NCBI GenBank assembly: GCA_035771165.1
Contig: JAWNZC010000324.1
Location: forward strand, 975,001 to 1,039,000
Direction: 5' to 3'
Length of the DNA: 64,000 nucleotides
Origin: Paragorgia papillata
Lineage: Eukaryota > Cnidaria > Anthozoa > Scleralcyonacea > Coralliidae
In this document: positions 11,935 through 25,900 of the stretch, piece by piece
How the letters are laid out: every line of letters starts with the position of its first letter
Position numbering within the stretch: the stretch's first letter is position 1
Program-made: the position numbers and the translations under genes
The notes under the pieces: generated by a model
What the model saw: only the letters and a program-made list of their open reading frames with translations
Told to the model about the DNA's origin: nothing
Database searches by the model: none

Positions 11935-12400
11935 TGACAGGAAAATTAAGTTCGTCTCATTTGAAAGAAAACTTAACTAAAATAACAACGTAAAATCTTT
12001 TGTAGTTTCTCGTTTCCTCACTTCCTTTTTGAGATATTTCAGTTTGTTTGATATGTAAATGTAACATGTTGTGACGTAGACGTGACCATGAGTTATCGAA
12101 AAACGTTATATATCTTTGCTATTATCGAACGAAACCCCTTAGAATTTTACATGTTTGGTGCAGTGTTATGAACGGACATGTGTCGTACGTCCTTTACATT
12201 AAGCTTGGTTTGGTTTGGATAATAGCACTGAAGATATATAACCTCCTCTGATAGCTCATTATGCACCTGTACGTCACAACATGTGACATTTACATATCAA
12301 ACAAACTCAGTGAAATATCTCCAAAATGAAACAACGAAACCAAAAACTGCAAGAGATGTTACTTTGTCATTTTAAGTGTTCTTATAATTCATTAAAAATT
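11935..12400. mobile_element. Palindromic MITE (family P2)
   Basis: Arms include TTTGTTTGATATGTAAATGT and, inverted, ACATTTACATATCAAACAAA, spanning most of each half. Ends resemble the TTAAG...GTCTCATTTGAAAG arm of P1. No coding sequence. Confidence 0.65.
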
Positions 12401-14539
12401 CATGAAGAAAATTCAAAAGAAATGAATATTTAATCAATATATATCTGTAAATCGCATACATGCAGATTCGTCCTGATTTACATAATATTTTTCCCCAATT
12501 TACTTAGCTAAAATCACTCGAACTTGAAAAATAGTTTGAAAACATGGCTATTTAGATGCGGCCATTTGATAAGTACGATAAAGCATCCACAGCCGATCTT
12601 TATCTGATTTACGGCTCGCTTGCAGATCGGCTTGTAAATCATACAGTTCGCTGCTGATGCTTTATCTATTACTTATAATTTTCATATGCATTTTAATCTA
12701 AAATATTGATCAAATTCGTTGCGTTGGACGACTTTCTAAGGAAGAATAGAATATTAGAAAACACTAAACCTAATCCAAAGTATATGCATGGAAATGATTG
12801 TTCAACGAAATGGAACGAACGAATTGAGGCACATGCCTGCATGCCTCAACTGTAATCTCCGAGCCCGGGCGGAGGGCCGAAGGCCCGGTGCTAATCTCGA
12901 CACGCGTGGAGTCCACTTGATTTGGAAGCTCCATTGTCTTTCAACATGAAGCATGGTCGTGTTGAACTGGCAATGGAGTTCCTTATATGGAAGTAAATTC
13001 TATGGACACGTGACGATGAAGCACCACAACACGTGACGATGAAGCAACTCACTAATTAAACCCGAGCGTTGCTATTGGATGACTGCTTCATTATACAGAA
13101 ATACTGACAATACCGTGAAATTGCACAAATTTCCATAAACTTGAACAAAAACAATCACTTTGGACGAGTTTCCAAACCATGTATATCTTCTACTAACTAT
13201 GGTATAGGTAATCACATGGGACCGAGGAAAATTAAGGTTTAATTTCACGAGTGTTTTCAAAATTTTACAAAATTGCCCTACTCGTAGCCTGCGTACCAAA
13301 ATCCTATTCATAAACGAGACTTTTGTATCCAAAACCTTCGGTTAAATTCCCATTGGTTCATATGCGTATTGGCGTCAACACTCAGTGAGTCCTCAATGAA
13401 ACCTGTCAACACACCGTAAAAGCTTTCAAACCAAACACAAGCTGGATTGTATTTCGTTATTTTCGCACTTCTCAGTCTGTTGGTAACTTCACCTTTTACA
13501 TACGCGATTTGTCAAGTTCGGATCTGGAGAAGCATCGATTCCAATATATTGACAAAGCGAGGCTAAGACAACATTTTCACCGTCAATTTCATCTGGTATT
13601 AAACCTGAAGGAGGCAACTCTTTTCAGTGGAAAATTAATTTCCGGAACAGTTTTTCATTGGTTATTTGAAGAGGTGTTGATTATAAGTTCCAGTCATATT
13701 TACTTAAAAATTGTCTCGTTTATGAATAGGATTTTGGCAGGCGTTCCTTCGCCTTTCCCCCCAATTTTCCCCTCGCCCACCCTATTTTCTTCTCGCCTCT
13801 CGCGCGCACTCCACCGGCGCCCTCTCAAGCCTCTTTCCGCTGCCCCTCTCAACCCTTTCCCCCAGAACAGAACGCCGGCTACGCAGGCTACCCTACTCGC
13901 GAAGCGACGAGGGTGACGAGAAGTCATGCGATTATAGGTGTTACTAATATAGCGGGCAAAATTATTCAAGAGCAATGTTATGTCCAGAAAATGTCGAAGT
14001 ACATGTACCTTATCGGCAGCATTCCAAATTTCCCTAGCTCTATCGCTGCGCCTGTTGCTTTCTTTTTGTAAACACAAGCAAAAGTTCGTAAATTTTCTGG
14101 TGTATTCATTTTCACTAATAGTTTACACTCCTTCAATAGTTTATTAAAATTAGTTCAAAATAAACAACTAAAAGCATTTTCAGAGCGGAAAACCTTGCAG
14201 ATTTGTTGAAAAAGGTCAGTCCTCCGAGGTGCACTGTTACTAAGTAACCAAGTGACCAATCACATGTAAGAACTGCTGATCAAGGAACCAATCAAGTAGA
14301 AGTAATTTTGCCCTGAATTACAAAAAAATGCCCTCTTCATTAGCCAATCATATTCGAGTAATTTTGCCCACTACATTATTAAGAAAGTAATCGACGCGCG
14401 GACGTAGTCGTTTCCCCAATACATTCTAGTATTTATAGTCAGTTTCAGCTTGCTTTTGAAATCCGAAACGTATATTAATTTGAAATGAACCTTCCGAACT
14501 TACGTTGCAATGTTCAGAACTACGTTTGCGAGGTAGATA
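12401..14539. other. Gene-free stretch
   Basis: Contains the 13.3/13.7-kb inverted pair and a C/T-rich block at 13745-13870. Short open frames fall within these repeats. Nothing else recognised. Confidence 0.45.
13262..13750. repeat. Inverted repeat pair
   Basis: CAAAATCCTATTCATAAACG (13288 on) is mirrored by CGTTTATGAATAGGATTTTG at 13718. CCTGCGTA / GCAGGC neighbours suggest arms of one element, with TACGCAGGCTACCCTACTCG at 13878 belonging to it. Confidence 0.5.
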
Positions 14540-14800
14540 CAAATTTAAGTCGGCAAATTGGTTTCTGTTTAACCAAGTATTTAAAGTTTTTTCGTATGTT
14601 TTTGCTGTACAAGCTGTCGTAAGTTAAACTCAGAGAAAACTCTGAGCTCCAGACGGGACTCGAACCCACAACCTTCCGAATTGGCATTCGCTTGGCACCC
14701 GGACGCTCTCACCATTGAACCACTGGAACTCGGATGGTAGACCAAGGTTGTTTTTGGTATTTATACGCCTGGGAACTAGTCAATTAATCCGTACGTGTGT
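14540..14800 (-). mobile_element. tRNA-derived repeat copy
   Basis: Minus-strand homologue of the 22-kb repeat. Its tRNA-like core is 14646-14729 (84 bases) with the same stems and box B, but with 12 extra bases in the anticodon loop region. Upstream TATAAATA and downstream CTCTGAGTTTAACTTACGAC match. Confidence 0.7.
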
Positions 14801-14989
14801 CACAAGTACTTGTTGGGCTACTTATCGAATACTCGGGGTAAAAGCGGCTTTCCCATTGGTTCCGAAGAGGTGCGCTTTTTCCGAGCTCACCTCCGATTCG
14901 GTCCGAGCGCACCACCTTTGAACCAATGAGATTGGCCAGTGAATTGTGAGAAGAAAGACAAATATATTTTTTCCTGCCTGCAGAGCGCA

Positions 14990-15253
14990 ATGAATTCGCG
15001 AAAGCGACGTTTTGGGGATATTTCAGACGAGCAATTGAAGGAAAGGCAGAACAGTAAAAACACAATTGAGAACGAGAGGAAAGCAGAGCGGACCTTTAAG
15101 GAGTACCTAAAGGAAATAGGCGAGGAAGATAACTTTTATGACTTCAGTGAAGAAAAGCTCGACAAACACTTTGCGAAGTTCTGGTTTGCTGCAAGAACTA
15201 AGAAAGGACAGAAGTATAAAACAGGGTCCCTAGAAACAATGAGATACAGATAT
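14990..15253 (+). CDS. KIAA1958/Crypton-like N-terminal exon
   Basis: ATG at 14990, just after a CCTGCAG acceptor-like site, opens 88 codons: MNSRKRRFGDISDEQLKERQ, then KNTIENERKAERTFKEYLKE, FYDFSEEKLDKHFAKFWFAA, and TGSLETMRYRY before a GTAATT donor. This is the SAM-like N-terminal core-binding domain of Crypton tyrosine-recombinase relatives (KIAA1958, QRICH1, ZMYM 'DUF3504' proteins). The catalytic half is not found downstream, so this is an isolated exon or a truncated element. No inverted repeats are seen, as expected for Cryptons. Confidence 0.6.
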
Positions 15254-15429
15254 GTAATTTCCCATTGTTGGATGTTTTTGCTTGCCCGTTGTATTCTTTG
15301 CTTTTAGCTGCAGATTGTCGTCTTATGTTGTTTTATAAAATAACTTTCTGATGGTAAACCATTCATGAATGGTGTTTGCTTATAGTTTGTTTATAATTTG
15401 AAATAAAAGATAAGCTGAAAACACTAATA

Positions 15430-15570
15430 ACGCATATTTCAGTCTGTTTATAATGCAAATTAAACATCTTGACGTCACATGTGTACGAGTTATCGGAGAA
15501 GGTTATAAATTTTTTTTTGTTATTATCAAACATAATTTACATCAACACTTGGAAATCTACATGTTTAGTG
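15430..15570. mobile_element. P2-type MITE arm fragment
   Basis: CAGTCTGTTTATAATGCAAA, TTAAACATCTTGACGTCACA and GTTATCGGAGAAGGTTATA match one arm of the 24.4-kb copy. The opposite arm is absent. Confidence 0.5.
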
Positions 15571-15669
15571 TTGTGTGTGGGGAAAAGGGACGAGGTTGAA
15601 AGGGATGACTCAAAGTCCAGTCTTTTCACGACTTTTCGAAAATATGTCGTCAAATTATTTTTTTTCTTC

Positions 15670-15775
15670 CGGGGAAAAGATATAAACCAACTTTTCTCTC
15701 TGACGAAGGCTGTTTATATTTCGATTAGTGTTTCAACACTGCTTACGCACCACACTACTTCGATTTCGCTGTTTG
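15670..15775 (+). mobile_element. Penelope tail fragment
   Basis: Contains TTCTCTCTGACGAAGGCTG followed by TTTCGATTAGTGTTTCAACA and CTGCTTACGCACCACACTAC, the 3' tail sequence of copies A and B. Diverged and without coding sequence. Confidence 0.5.
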
Positions 15776-18700
15776 GATTTTCAGGGTTAGTCGCACCCGA
15801 GCCTCGGTTCACCTGCGTTATCGACGTCATCGCTTCAGTCCTTTTTGCATTGGCTATTGCCTATTCAAATATCACCTAGATGTCGTAATCAAGAAAGCGT
15901 CGATCTGATGTGGTCACGCGCGGACTTCTGTTGGTCACTTTTGAACCAACAGTTGCGCACACACTACTTTGCTATTTTGATACATGTTCCTGTGGACACA
16001 AACACTATTACCTCAAAATGTCTGGACATTTTTATATCTACTGCGCATGCGCGAGTAGATACTATGCTGTTGGCCGTGTAAGTTAAGTTAACAAAAGAAT
16101 GCCTTCGGAGCCAATCAAAACATATAATAAAACGATTGACCTACGACAAACCGCCGAAACCAAAATAACTAATGTACACCAAGTATTTCATAAGTCATTG
16201 TTATGACAGCATGAAGCGAGATATTCAAGGAGCGGGATATTCAACAAGAAAGTTTTTACAAAGTTAGTAAATATTTTAAGCATGAATCGTAATCAATTCT
16301 TATTGTCGATTTCAGCTCACTTTTCAACGCGCGGTTCGGAAGTTCGTTGCCAAGTTTCAAATTACGTTTCTAAATTCAGAAATCAGAAGTTCGATCTGAA
16401 GTTCACATTTACGGAAAACCTAATTCGGTCGACCTGTCTGGGCTAGCTTGGAACTCATGCCAGATATGAGTAGAGTTGTTAGTGCTTAGGCTTCGGCGCC
16501 TTGCTGGCTTTACTCTGAGTTCTTACTTTTTAAAGTAAAAACACAGTATGGCTAGCATCGACAATCTTGGCAAAAATCTTGTTTAGCTCTGAATACAAGG
16601 TTATTACAAGTACATAATTACAACGTTGTTTTTACCATAGTAGCTTAGGAAAATTTAACAGGAAGTGAATTTCCTATAGGCATTGAACGCAGTAGATACG
16701 TGCACGTCTAAGCGTGCCTATTTTCATGGATTGGAAGCCACTCACGCTGAAAATACCACCCAGAAATTTCTGGAGTTTCAATTTTTTTGGAGGAAATCGC
16801 CCACACCACGGGTGGTCACCCGACACTTGCCCCAGCTAGCTGTACTCCGTACTGGTTAGGGGTCTACGAAGAGACCGTAAAGCAAGCTCATGGAGGAATT
16901 ACTTCGAAACAATTCTGGATTGTAGTCGTGAGTCCGCTTGAATATCTAAGGAAACTGCAAATTTCAAACTTGGAACGGCTGGATTGTGTGATTAAAACTG
17001 CGTCGATTGCAGATTCAGAAAATTCATTTGGGCAGATAAAGAATTGTATCAGGAGTTTTTTCCTGCCTGCCTCGCTCCCATGCACTCCCTCTTTTTAGCG
17101 GAAGACGAGAATAAAGCCCGACACTCAGGTTAGAGTGATCGCGACACGATGACTACGATTGAAATACCGGGAAGGTAACTAGTGCCGGTGGAATTTACCA
17201 GGATGGGGAAGATGGCGACGTTTGACGCGCGCGAGGACACTTACATCAAAGGTGCCGACACGGGTATACGGCAACCTTGAGAAACACTGCTTGAACAATA
17301 ACATAATGACAAAATTGGGTAAGAAATAGTTTATTTTCAGTTAAATTAAGGACAAATTAAAATGGCTATAGATATAATATATACATTTTTACAAATAGTT
17401 AAAACAATATATTACTTAAGAAAGAGATAAGTTGTTTTTTTTTGGTTTAAGCACAAATATTTTACACCTATTTTTTTTGTTGGGACCTGACAAGGGTAAA
17501 CAGACTTTTGAATTACAAGCCATCATTAGTATTAATATCTTAAAACACTCTACCTAACTATACAATATAATATACTATAATATAGTATAAGTAATTACCA
17601 ATTATTTGCATAAATATTGAAGTTATCATGTATTGTACCATATTGCAACATTAACTGACCAGTACACAAGTCAACTCAGTGAAAAACCTCTCACGATGTG
17701 CTCTAGTGAACACATGGAATTTTTTACAATAATCTGCAATATACTTGTCACCATGAAAATGTTTGAAAGTTCGCTCCACAGTTGGCATGTTCGTTTTGAA
17801 CTACGTATTTGATTGGCTGTACGATGCCCCAATGAACTTGCGAACTTCGGAGCGAACTTCCAAACAATTTGGGTGAAAATACGTTGCAAACGACTGTAAA
17901 AGATTGGAAATACCAGATTAGATTGCTCTTTACAGAATGTTACACTACATATACCATGAAAATTAAGTGTCTCATTTGAAAGAACTCTTATTAGTTTTTG
18001 AGATATTCTTATATTTACTGAAAGCGACGAGAAGCATGCGACGACACCGTATGGTCTAATAATCAGGCCAAAAACTGTAACACAAGAGCTATCAAGATCT
18101 ATAGAATACACAGGTTCCCACCCTTGAAAGAACATGAAATTTGAAGACTTTTCCAGGACTTTTAAGGACCTTCTAAAATAAATTTAAGGGCTGAGAAACG
18201 CGAAAAATATGAAGTTTGTTTTATTATGCTAACTTACTTAGGTCAATAGTTAAACTACTGCCAGCAAGCAACACACTTTTTGAAATTAGTTATCTTACCA
18301 TGGTTAAGTTATCGGCAAAACAACGGGAGGAAAATTTCAGCACTTTCAAGGACCTCTATTAATTTTCGAGGACTTGCCAGACCTAGAATTCTTTTTTAAA
18401 TTCAATGACTTTCTAGGATTTTCAAGGAACGTGGGAACTCCGAATAAAGCACAAATCTACATTTTAGGGAAAAATCTACATTTTAGGGAAAAATCTAATG
18501 TTACACATAGAACATTTCCCCCTATCGAGCCAGCTTAACTACTTCTGGAGAATAAAAGATCCATACTAGCAAATACCTAGTACGTGCAGTAATCCAGAAA
18601 ATCCAACATCAGATCTACAAATTATATACTTATTTTACGAAATGTTACTCGAGTAAATCGTAAAGTAACACTATATTATGACTTAGCGATTGTTTCAGGA

Positions 18701-19544
18701 TATACTTGAAAGTCTGAATGACAAAAATAGATTTATAAACAGTTTAACTGCCAATTTAAGCTTAAAGGAAGGAATTAGTAAACTGTTTGACTTGTGCACT
18801 GGTCAGAACTGTTTAATTAAAATAATATTTATAACCTTACTGCGGGGATATTTTCAAGCACTTTACCACTTTCCGTATATGATAGTAAAAACGCTTTTCC
18901 AAAAATACCCCGGAAGAAATTGTGATAAATGCAAAGTTTTAGTTGCAAAAGCAAGCAAGTATCAGATTCAAGTTAACCCCTTCTCATTTTCTTTAAAGTT
19001 TAACAGAATATCAAAGCATGGCAGATTCATACTTGGTAATATAGTATATGTTATATTTTTTTCACTCAAATTTTAAAGTGGTTTAGCATACAAAAAGGCA
19101 GCAAGAAATTGAAAAGCCTACATTGACGTCATCCTTATTCCCATTTTGGAAATACAAACCTCAATATGTCAATAAATAAAAGTTTGGCATTACACTATTC
19201 ACGTTACATGCACAGAATCCATAGCAGTAATATCTTATTTGGGTTTATATAAGTATATTAAGTGTTTTCCCACGACGATGTAAGCTTTGGATGTAAAGAT
19301 TCCCACAAAAACTCGACCCTCTTCTAAAAACGGCAGTAGACTGAGAAGCTTGAAAATATCCCTGCCTTACTACCAAACATTGCTTACAGCACAGTACACA
19401 GTAAATTACCAACTTACAAACACGTCAAAGCTAGTTCATCACAATGTACGTGTATTTTCAACCTCACTTCAAACCACTGAAAACTGTTCTTATGTTGTTA
19501 TAAATATTAACTTCACTTCCAAAATCCTATTACCGTAATATATT
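15776..19544. other. Gene-free stretch downstream of the FOXN gene
   Basis: It includes a weak 5S-SINE remnant near 16460-16510, a P1 arm fragment near 17945-18005, and AT-rich sequence that probably includes the FOXN 3'UTR next to 19544. The open frames at 16787-17098 and 18690-19076 resemble no known protein. Confidence 0.45.
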
Positions 19545-19915
19545 TTAGTAACCTACTGTTTGAGGGTATGAATTGCTATTATAATAGGTATTACTGACGT
19601 TTGGAATATGCTGATCGTACTCATTACCATAGAAATGAGCAGAAGAGTCCACTTCAATTGTTGTACTAACTTCACTAGGATAATTCTCATGGGTAACAGA
19701 TGTTGCAAATGAGGGATTTACATATTTTAAACTATCTGGAGAAGACGATGACATGATGTCATCCCAGAACGCTTCAGAATTAATCTCCTCCATTATTCCA
19801 TTGCCAAATAAATCTTTAGCGGCATCTGCTGCAGCACCGTGCTCGTCTAGATCCCTGGTTGGCCTCTTTTGGCAAAATTTGCCATCAAGGTCATCATTGG
19901 AAATATGAAATTCAT
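19545..19915 (-). CDS. FOXN1/4-like exon 4 (C-terminus and stop)
   Basis: Acceptor TTAATTTTCAG, phase-compatible with exon 3. It encodes about 122 residues from DEFHISNDDLDG to SYPQTVGY and a TAG stop. The acidic, Ser-rich stretch MEEINSEAFWDDIMSSSS sits where vertebrate FOXN1/4 have a C-terminal transactivation segment; alignment there is weak. The 3'UTR boundary is not clear. Confidence 0.87.
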
Positions 19916-22900
19916 CTGAAAATTAAATATATACCATATTTATTCCAATAGACACCCGCTATCAAATAAACGCCACCCTCCAATAAACTCCCCCTCCCCC
20001 TATCCACACCCCAATAAACGCCCCCCCCCCCCCCCCCCCATAATAAACGCAGCCCAATAAACTAAGTGGGTACGCAGCCCAATAAACTAAGTGGGTACCC
20101 AACGGAACTGTACACAAAAAAACATTAAAAGAAATATACGAAGCTTCTTGCTGAGAAACAACTGTTCGCACACAAAACTGTGAAGCTGGAGTGAGACATC
20201 TCCAGTGTCAACTTTTATTCCTTCAAAAATGCGATAGCGCCGATTCTTTCAAGGACAATACTTATATAATAACTTACAAGTTTAATTTAAAGGGCAATAG
20301 CACTAAAAATTAAGTTTGTCTAATTTGAAAGAACTCATAAAATTGTAATAGAACATCCTTTACAACTTTTTCGTATCTCTTTTCGTTTTCAAGATATTTC
20401 AATTTATTTGATATGTAAATGAGATGGTCTCTGACGTCAGGTGTGGGGTAAAATATTTTCATATGTAGCAAAACCAGTTATATCTCTAAGTTTGCTCAGC
20501 GAAATCGTTTGAAACTGTGCACATAAAAACTCCTTGCGACGCTGAACATTTCATGTTAGATATGTAAGTGATTTTGCTCTGTATGAAAATATTTTACCCC
20601 ACTCCTGACGTCAGAGACCATCTCATTTACATATCAAACAAATTGAAATATCTTGAAAACGCAGAAAGATACGAAAAAGTTGTAAAGGATCTTCTATTAC
20701 AATTTTATGAGTTCTTTCAAATTAGACAAACTTAATTTTTGTTGCCAATCCCCTTTCATATCCTTCTTAAGGTAATTCCTCAGTTTTGCACTGCGCAGCT
20801 TTTCTGTGCATAATTCTGCAATACTAATTCAAGACGAATCTGAGTGTTAGTGGCGAAAACACATAAAAATGTCACTAAGGAGGTTAAATCAGCCACTAAT
20901 AACTTTGACAAGAAGATACCAACTTAATTTTTGGTTATTGGAAAAAATTAAAAAGTTGTTGCGTGGTTTCGTATATAGATGAAATGATAGGGAAACGCTC
21001 CATGTTCAATATTTAACCTTCTGCATATATTTACGTTCGTAACGTTTCTCGTTCTTCGGCTTCAAAAAAACATGCAACAAGAAAAAATGTGGACATTCTT
21101 ATATCGCAAAAATGTTTGTCAATTGTTATTTTCGTAAAATTTTCTGCCATTATTTGTTGCCACTAAATAGTTCATTAAATAAGTTTATCTAAAATATACA
21201 ATATCTTTCCACCCAGTATAAACTAAGTGCTTTTAAGAAGGATTTTTCAAGATAAGACGAAATAAAAAGTTAGCCAAAATAGCTACAAATTGGGAGAACA
21301 TCATGATGTACTGGCTGGCAGCCGTATTTTTTGTTATTTTACTATGAACATATCATAAACTTTAATACTGGAGAGTTTCAGTAACTTTTCATTTCTGGAA
21401 GAATTACTGAATAGAAAGGTTTTACAAGAGAAATTCGGTAAGAATAACACGATAAATATACAGAAGATTAAACGAAAATTTAGAAGTTATTTATTGTCTT
21501 AAAAGTTTAAAATAGTTGAAATAGTCAAAATTCTGTTTATACTGTGTATGTATATTAACTAAGCATTATAAATTATATGTTTTGGCAAGATCGTAGGATG
21601 TTGAGGATGCAGTTGACGAACTTTTTGCCACTAACGACGACGAGTCCGGTGATGAAATTCAAATTGTGTAATGACTTGTGCCAAATTCTCTGAACATTTT
21701 CTTTTTTTAAAGTTGGAATAGTGAATTTTGAGATAGACGCCACTCTCTAATACAGTAAACGCTTTCGTTTAGAGCATAATCTATTAATGAACGCCCACGG
21801 TGTCTATTGGAATAAATACGGTACTGTGTTAGTAGTGTTTTCAGCTTGAAGTTGGTAATTAAAGTTTTTTCGTTCAAGTTTTTGCTGTACAACCTGTCAG
21901 CTAACAGCTTGTACAGCAAAAACAAACGCAAAAACTTCAAGCTGACAACACTACTAACATAGAAAAACATTTACTGAAAAGAAACTGACACAATGGGACT
22001 TGTACATAGCATGGAACAAGTACGGTTTGGCTAGTTCCCAAGTATAAATAGCGAAAACAACCTCGGTCTACCATCTGAGTTCCAGTGGCTCAATGGTGAG
22101 AGCGTCCGGCTGGCATTCGGAAGGTTGTGGGTTCGAGTCCCATCTGGAGCTCAGAGTTTTTCTCTGAGTTTAACTTACTACAGCTTATAGAGCAAAAACA
22201 AACGGAAAAACTTTTAAATACGGTACTGTTAGAAACAATGCAACCTAGAAGTATAAGTTCACGTCCATTTTGTGTCCCTCCTGCGTTCAACGACGTGTTC
22301 CCTTTCGGTCAGAACGAAATGGGGACGCGTTTATCGCACGTCTTGCTCAAAATTAAACGTGTTCTCAAAGCGTTCAGGTTACTGTTCTTAGTGTTCTAGA
22401 AGTTGTTCCTAACATATCGTTGCATTTCAGTTCCTCAACCTGACCAATTCATTTGATTTAATTGGTTGGAAACTCCGTTTTAAATTTGATTGGTTTCTGG
22501 TTTTTAAACAACCAGTAGGAAATACGATTGTTAGTCAAACACCAATCAAATTCAAAACGGAAAGTTTCCAACAAATTTCGTCAAATGAATAACCGCCCGG
22601 TTAAAGAACTAAACTGCAACAATATTTTAGAAAACCCTCTAAAACAGAAAGTTTTAGAAAACAGAAAGAAAGACATTATAGATTCATTCAAATGATGTAG
22701 ATGCGTGTTTTAAATAAATATTTTGTAGCACGTACCACGTACTGTAGCTGTATTAAAACGTGTTTGTGAATGTTTCTCCCCTAGGTTATCAGTACAGTCT
22801 TCAGAAAGACTTGTTCTTGGTGGTGGGTAGTGACTTTCGAGAGCCTCAGAGGCGGTCATCTTATATTTGTGAGTGGTTCATTACGTCCTGTGTATAGAAG

Positions 22901-25900
22901 TTGTGATATGTGTGTAGGTGAAGTGGGCAATTGGGTATGTGTGAGAAAGATGGGTGTTGTGGTCAGTCTACTGTTGTCAATATTGTCTGGCGGTTTGTTC
23001 AAAAGAAGTCCATTGTTTCGTATGACCGCGCATAGAGATCATATAAATACTAGAGGGGGCATCCTATCTTAATTTCAGTCAACCGCGGGTAACCAATTGA
23101 AGGCCGCCATCTTGGATTTTTTTGGAGGCAAACATTAGGCGCGTTGGTTGGCAAAGGACTGGGTCTAGTATATTTGCCAACCAATTGCAGTGATGGATTT
23201 ACAGGGGGGTGCGCACCCCTGGCCCTTGGCCAAGGGGGTGCAGAGGGGGTGCCAATTACTCAATTAGTGCCTTGCTGCAGTGGGATGCGACGTGGATTTC
23301 ATTGAAAATGTCAATCATATTTCTAATGTCTAGCTTCCTTGTGATATCCCTAATAAAATTCATAATAAAACGTCCACTTTATCCCTAAATTTATTTGACA
23401 CCTTCCAGGTTTGGTAAAATGCGCTATTGAAAACACGATTTAAAACTTTTAAATCTTTCTTCAAAGTACCGTCAGAATGCAGGAAATGCCATTTCAGAGG
23501 TCCAAATTTCAAAAAATTTCCGGGGGAGCATGCCCCCGGACCCCCCTAGGAATGGTTTGACTAAGGTTACAAAAATTCTAGATCCGCCCCTGCAGCACCC
23601 CCCTACCAGATCAAGCTGGATCCATCACTGACGAATTGACTGAAATATCATTGGTAATGGCGGCTGCCATGTGGTTACCAAATTTTCCCGCCAATGCCCC
23701 CTCTAGTATTTATATGATATCTATGTGACAGCGGGCATGAATAACACTTTTGTAAGGTGCCATTCAGTAGTGGTGGTCGGTTTAGTGGTTCTCGTATTAT
23801 AATTATATACACTAACGGTATAAGCTATATATGTATATCTTCCTACACCTTAACTCAGACAAACTGTATAGCCAAATTGTAATGCATGGTTATATCGGGT
23901 ATTTACCTGGCCGAGCCATGCTTGCTTTTATTGACTCAGCATGTTTCTTTTTCCACTTTTTAATTTCTTTCAACATCTGTTCTTTCTTCTCAGGTTTCAG
24001 AGTCCAAAGACATCCTTTCCTTTGAGATGTCCCCTGGGGACGCTCTAATTTACAAAATGCTTTATTCAGCGATAGATTGTGGCGTACAGAATTCTGAAAA
24101 GAAAAATAACATTGTTTACTTTTATATAAAGAACTTAATGTATATTTCATTGCAATTATAGAAATATAGTTATTACTATTCAATTTTCGTAAGTGTACAA
24201 ATCGGTAATCATAATGCAAAAATCTGTAATCACAGTGCAAAAATTGGTAATCATAGTGCAAAAATCTGTAATCACAGTGCAGAAATTGGTAATCATACCG
24301 CAAAAATCTGTAATCACAGTGCAAAAATTGGTAATCATAGCGCAAAAATCTGTAATCACAGTGCAAAACTAAGACTGTAATCATTAAATGGCCTATGAAA
24401 CGAAAATGAAGTCTGTCTTATTTGAAAGAACACTTAAAATGATATATAGAGTACCATCTTTTTCAGTTTTTCGTTTCCTTGCTTCGTTGTTGAGATATTT
24501 CGGCAATCGGCAGTTTGTATGATATGCAAATTAAACATTTTGACGTCGTACGTGCATAATAAGTTATCGGAGAAGGTTATATAATTATCTTTTCTATTAT
24601 CAAACCAAATTGATTTGAAGTAAGCATGTGGGTGTGTTGTAATGCCAGCAACGTACACCAGACTATTTCACTCTGTCTAACACCAGACTATTTTACTCTG
24701 TCTAACACGAGACCATTTTACTGTGTCTAACACCAGACTATTTTACTGTGTCTAACACCAGACTATTTTACAACACTAAACATGTAGATTTTCAAGTGAT
24801 TATATTTGGTAATAGCAATCTATATAACTTTCTCGATAACTCATTATGCACACGTGTGTGACGTCAAGATATTTAATTTGCATATCAAACAAACTGAAAT
24901 ATCTTAAGAACGAAGCAATTAGGAAACGAAAAACTGCAAAATAGGTTATTTCATAGTGCAAAAGTGACCATCTTTTCTGATTGGCGCAAAGGCAATAAAA
25001 ACAGCAAGAAGTGAACTATATTCTAGCGGATTTTGAAGAATGGTATTTTCTTCACGGAAAAAAACAAATATGCCCGCAAACAAAAACACGGAGTTGTCGG
25101 AGAACGTTTGAATGAAATATAAAACAAACTTCGCCTTAACATTCAGCCAATAAAGTGCTTCCCAAAAGATATAAGGTTAAATAAAATACATAAAAAATGC
25201 GTTTTTAACCACCGAAGCGGCAGTAAAGAAGAATGCAAACTTTTAGTCCAAATTGTTAGTTTATTTGTCTCAAGCACTATAAATAAGAGTTTTTAAAGAA
25301 CTCGAACAACAAATAATAAATAACTTATTGGCCGAGATGGGTATACACAAGCGAAACAAAAGAACTCGACAAATATCTTCCTATCCCAACCTCACCGCTC
25401 GGTCAATAACATATTTCCAGACCTCTGAGTTTTGGCGGGAAAATTTCCGAGTTGATGTAAATAATTCGAATACTAATAACAGACAATTGCACATGTTTGT
25501 TGTTAAACAATAATACGTCCTGGGACATTACTAAGCAAGGGGAATTAATGCCTAACAGAAGCAAAACAAACACGCTAAAAGTTAAGGTAAACCGACGTCA
25601 ACCGGTCAACGTCTGAAGACGAGCAAATAATATTCGTTTGTTCGGCCTGTACAAAAAAGTATTTGCAGGTGATTTGGCAAGACTTCTAATAACTGTGATA
25701 ATACTGTATATAAAATAATTATATTTATAAAATAATTCTAAAATTATAATATAAAATGATGATATACAATTATGGCTCATTTGGAAAATTTATGACAAAT
25801 TTGGCTTATGGCTTATTTTTCTGTATCTGTTTTGGTTTTGGAAATATTTCGACCAAAGACAGCATGCTGTCCGCCATCTTGGAAATATTTTCGATATGCA

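Noticed and set aside
18690..19076. 128-codon plus-strand frame antisense to the FOXN 3' region
   Set aside because: AT-rich, no homology recognised; probably chance within the 3' flank.
22079..22150. Functional tRNA-Ala gene
   Set aside because: The GGC anticodon is not used for alanine in eukaryotes, and the sequence recurs with flanks as a dispersed repeat.
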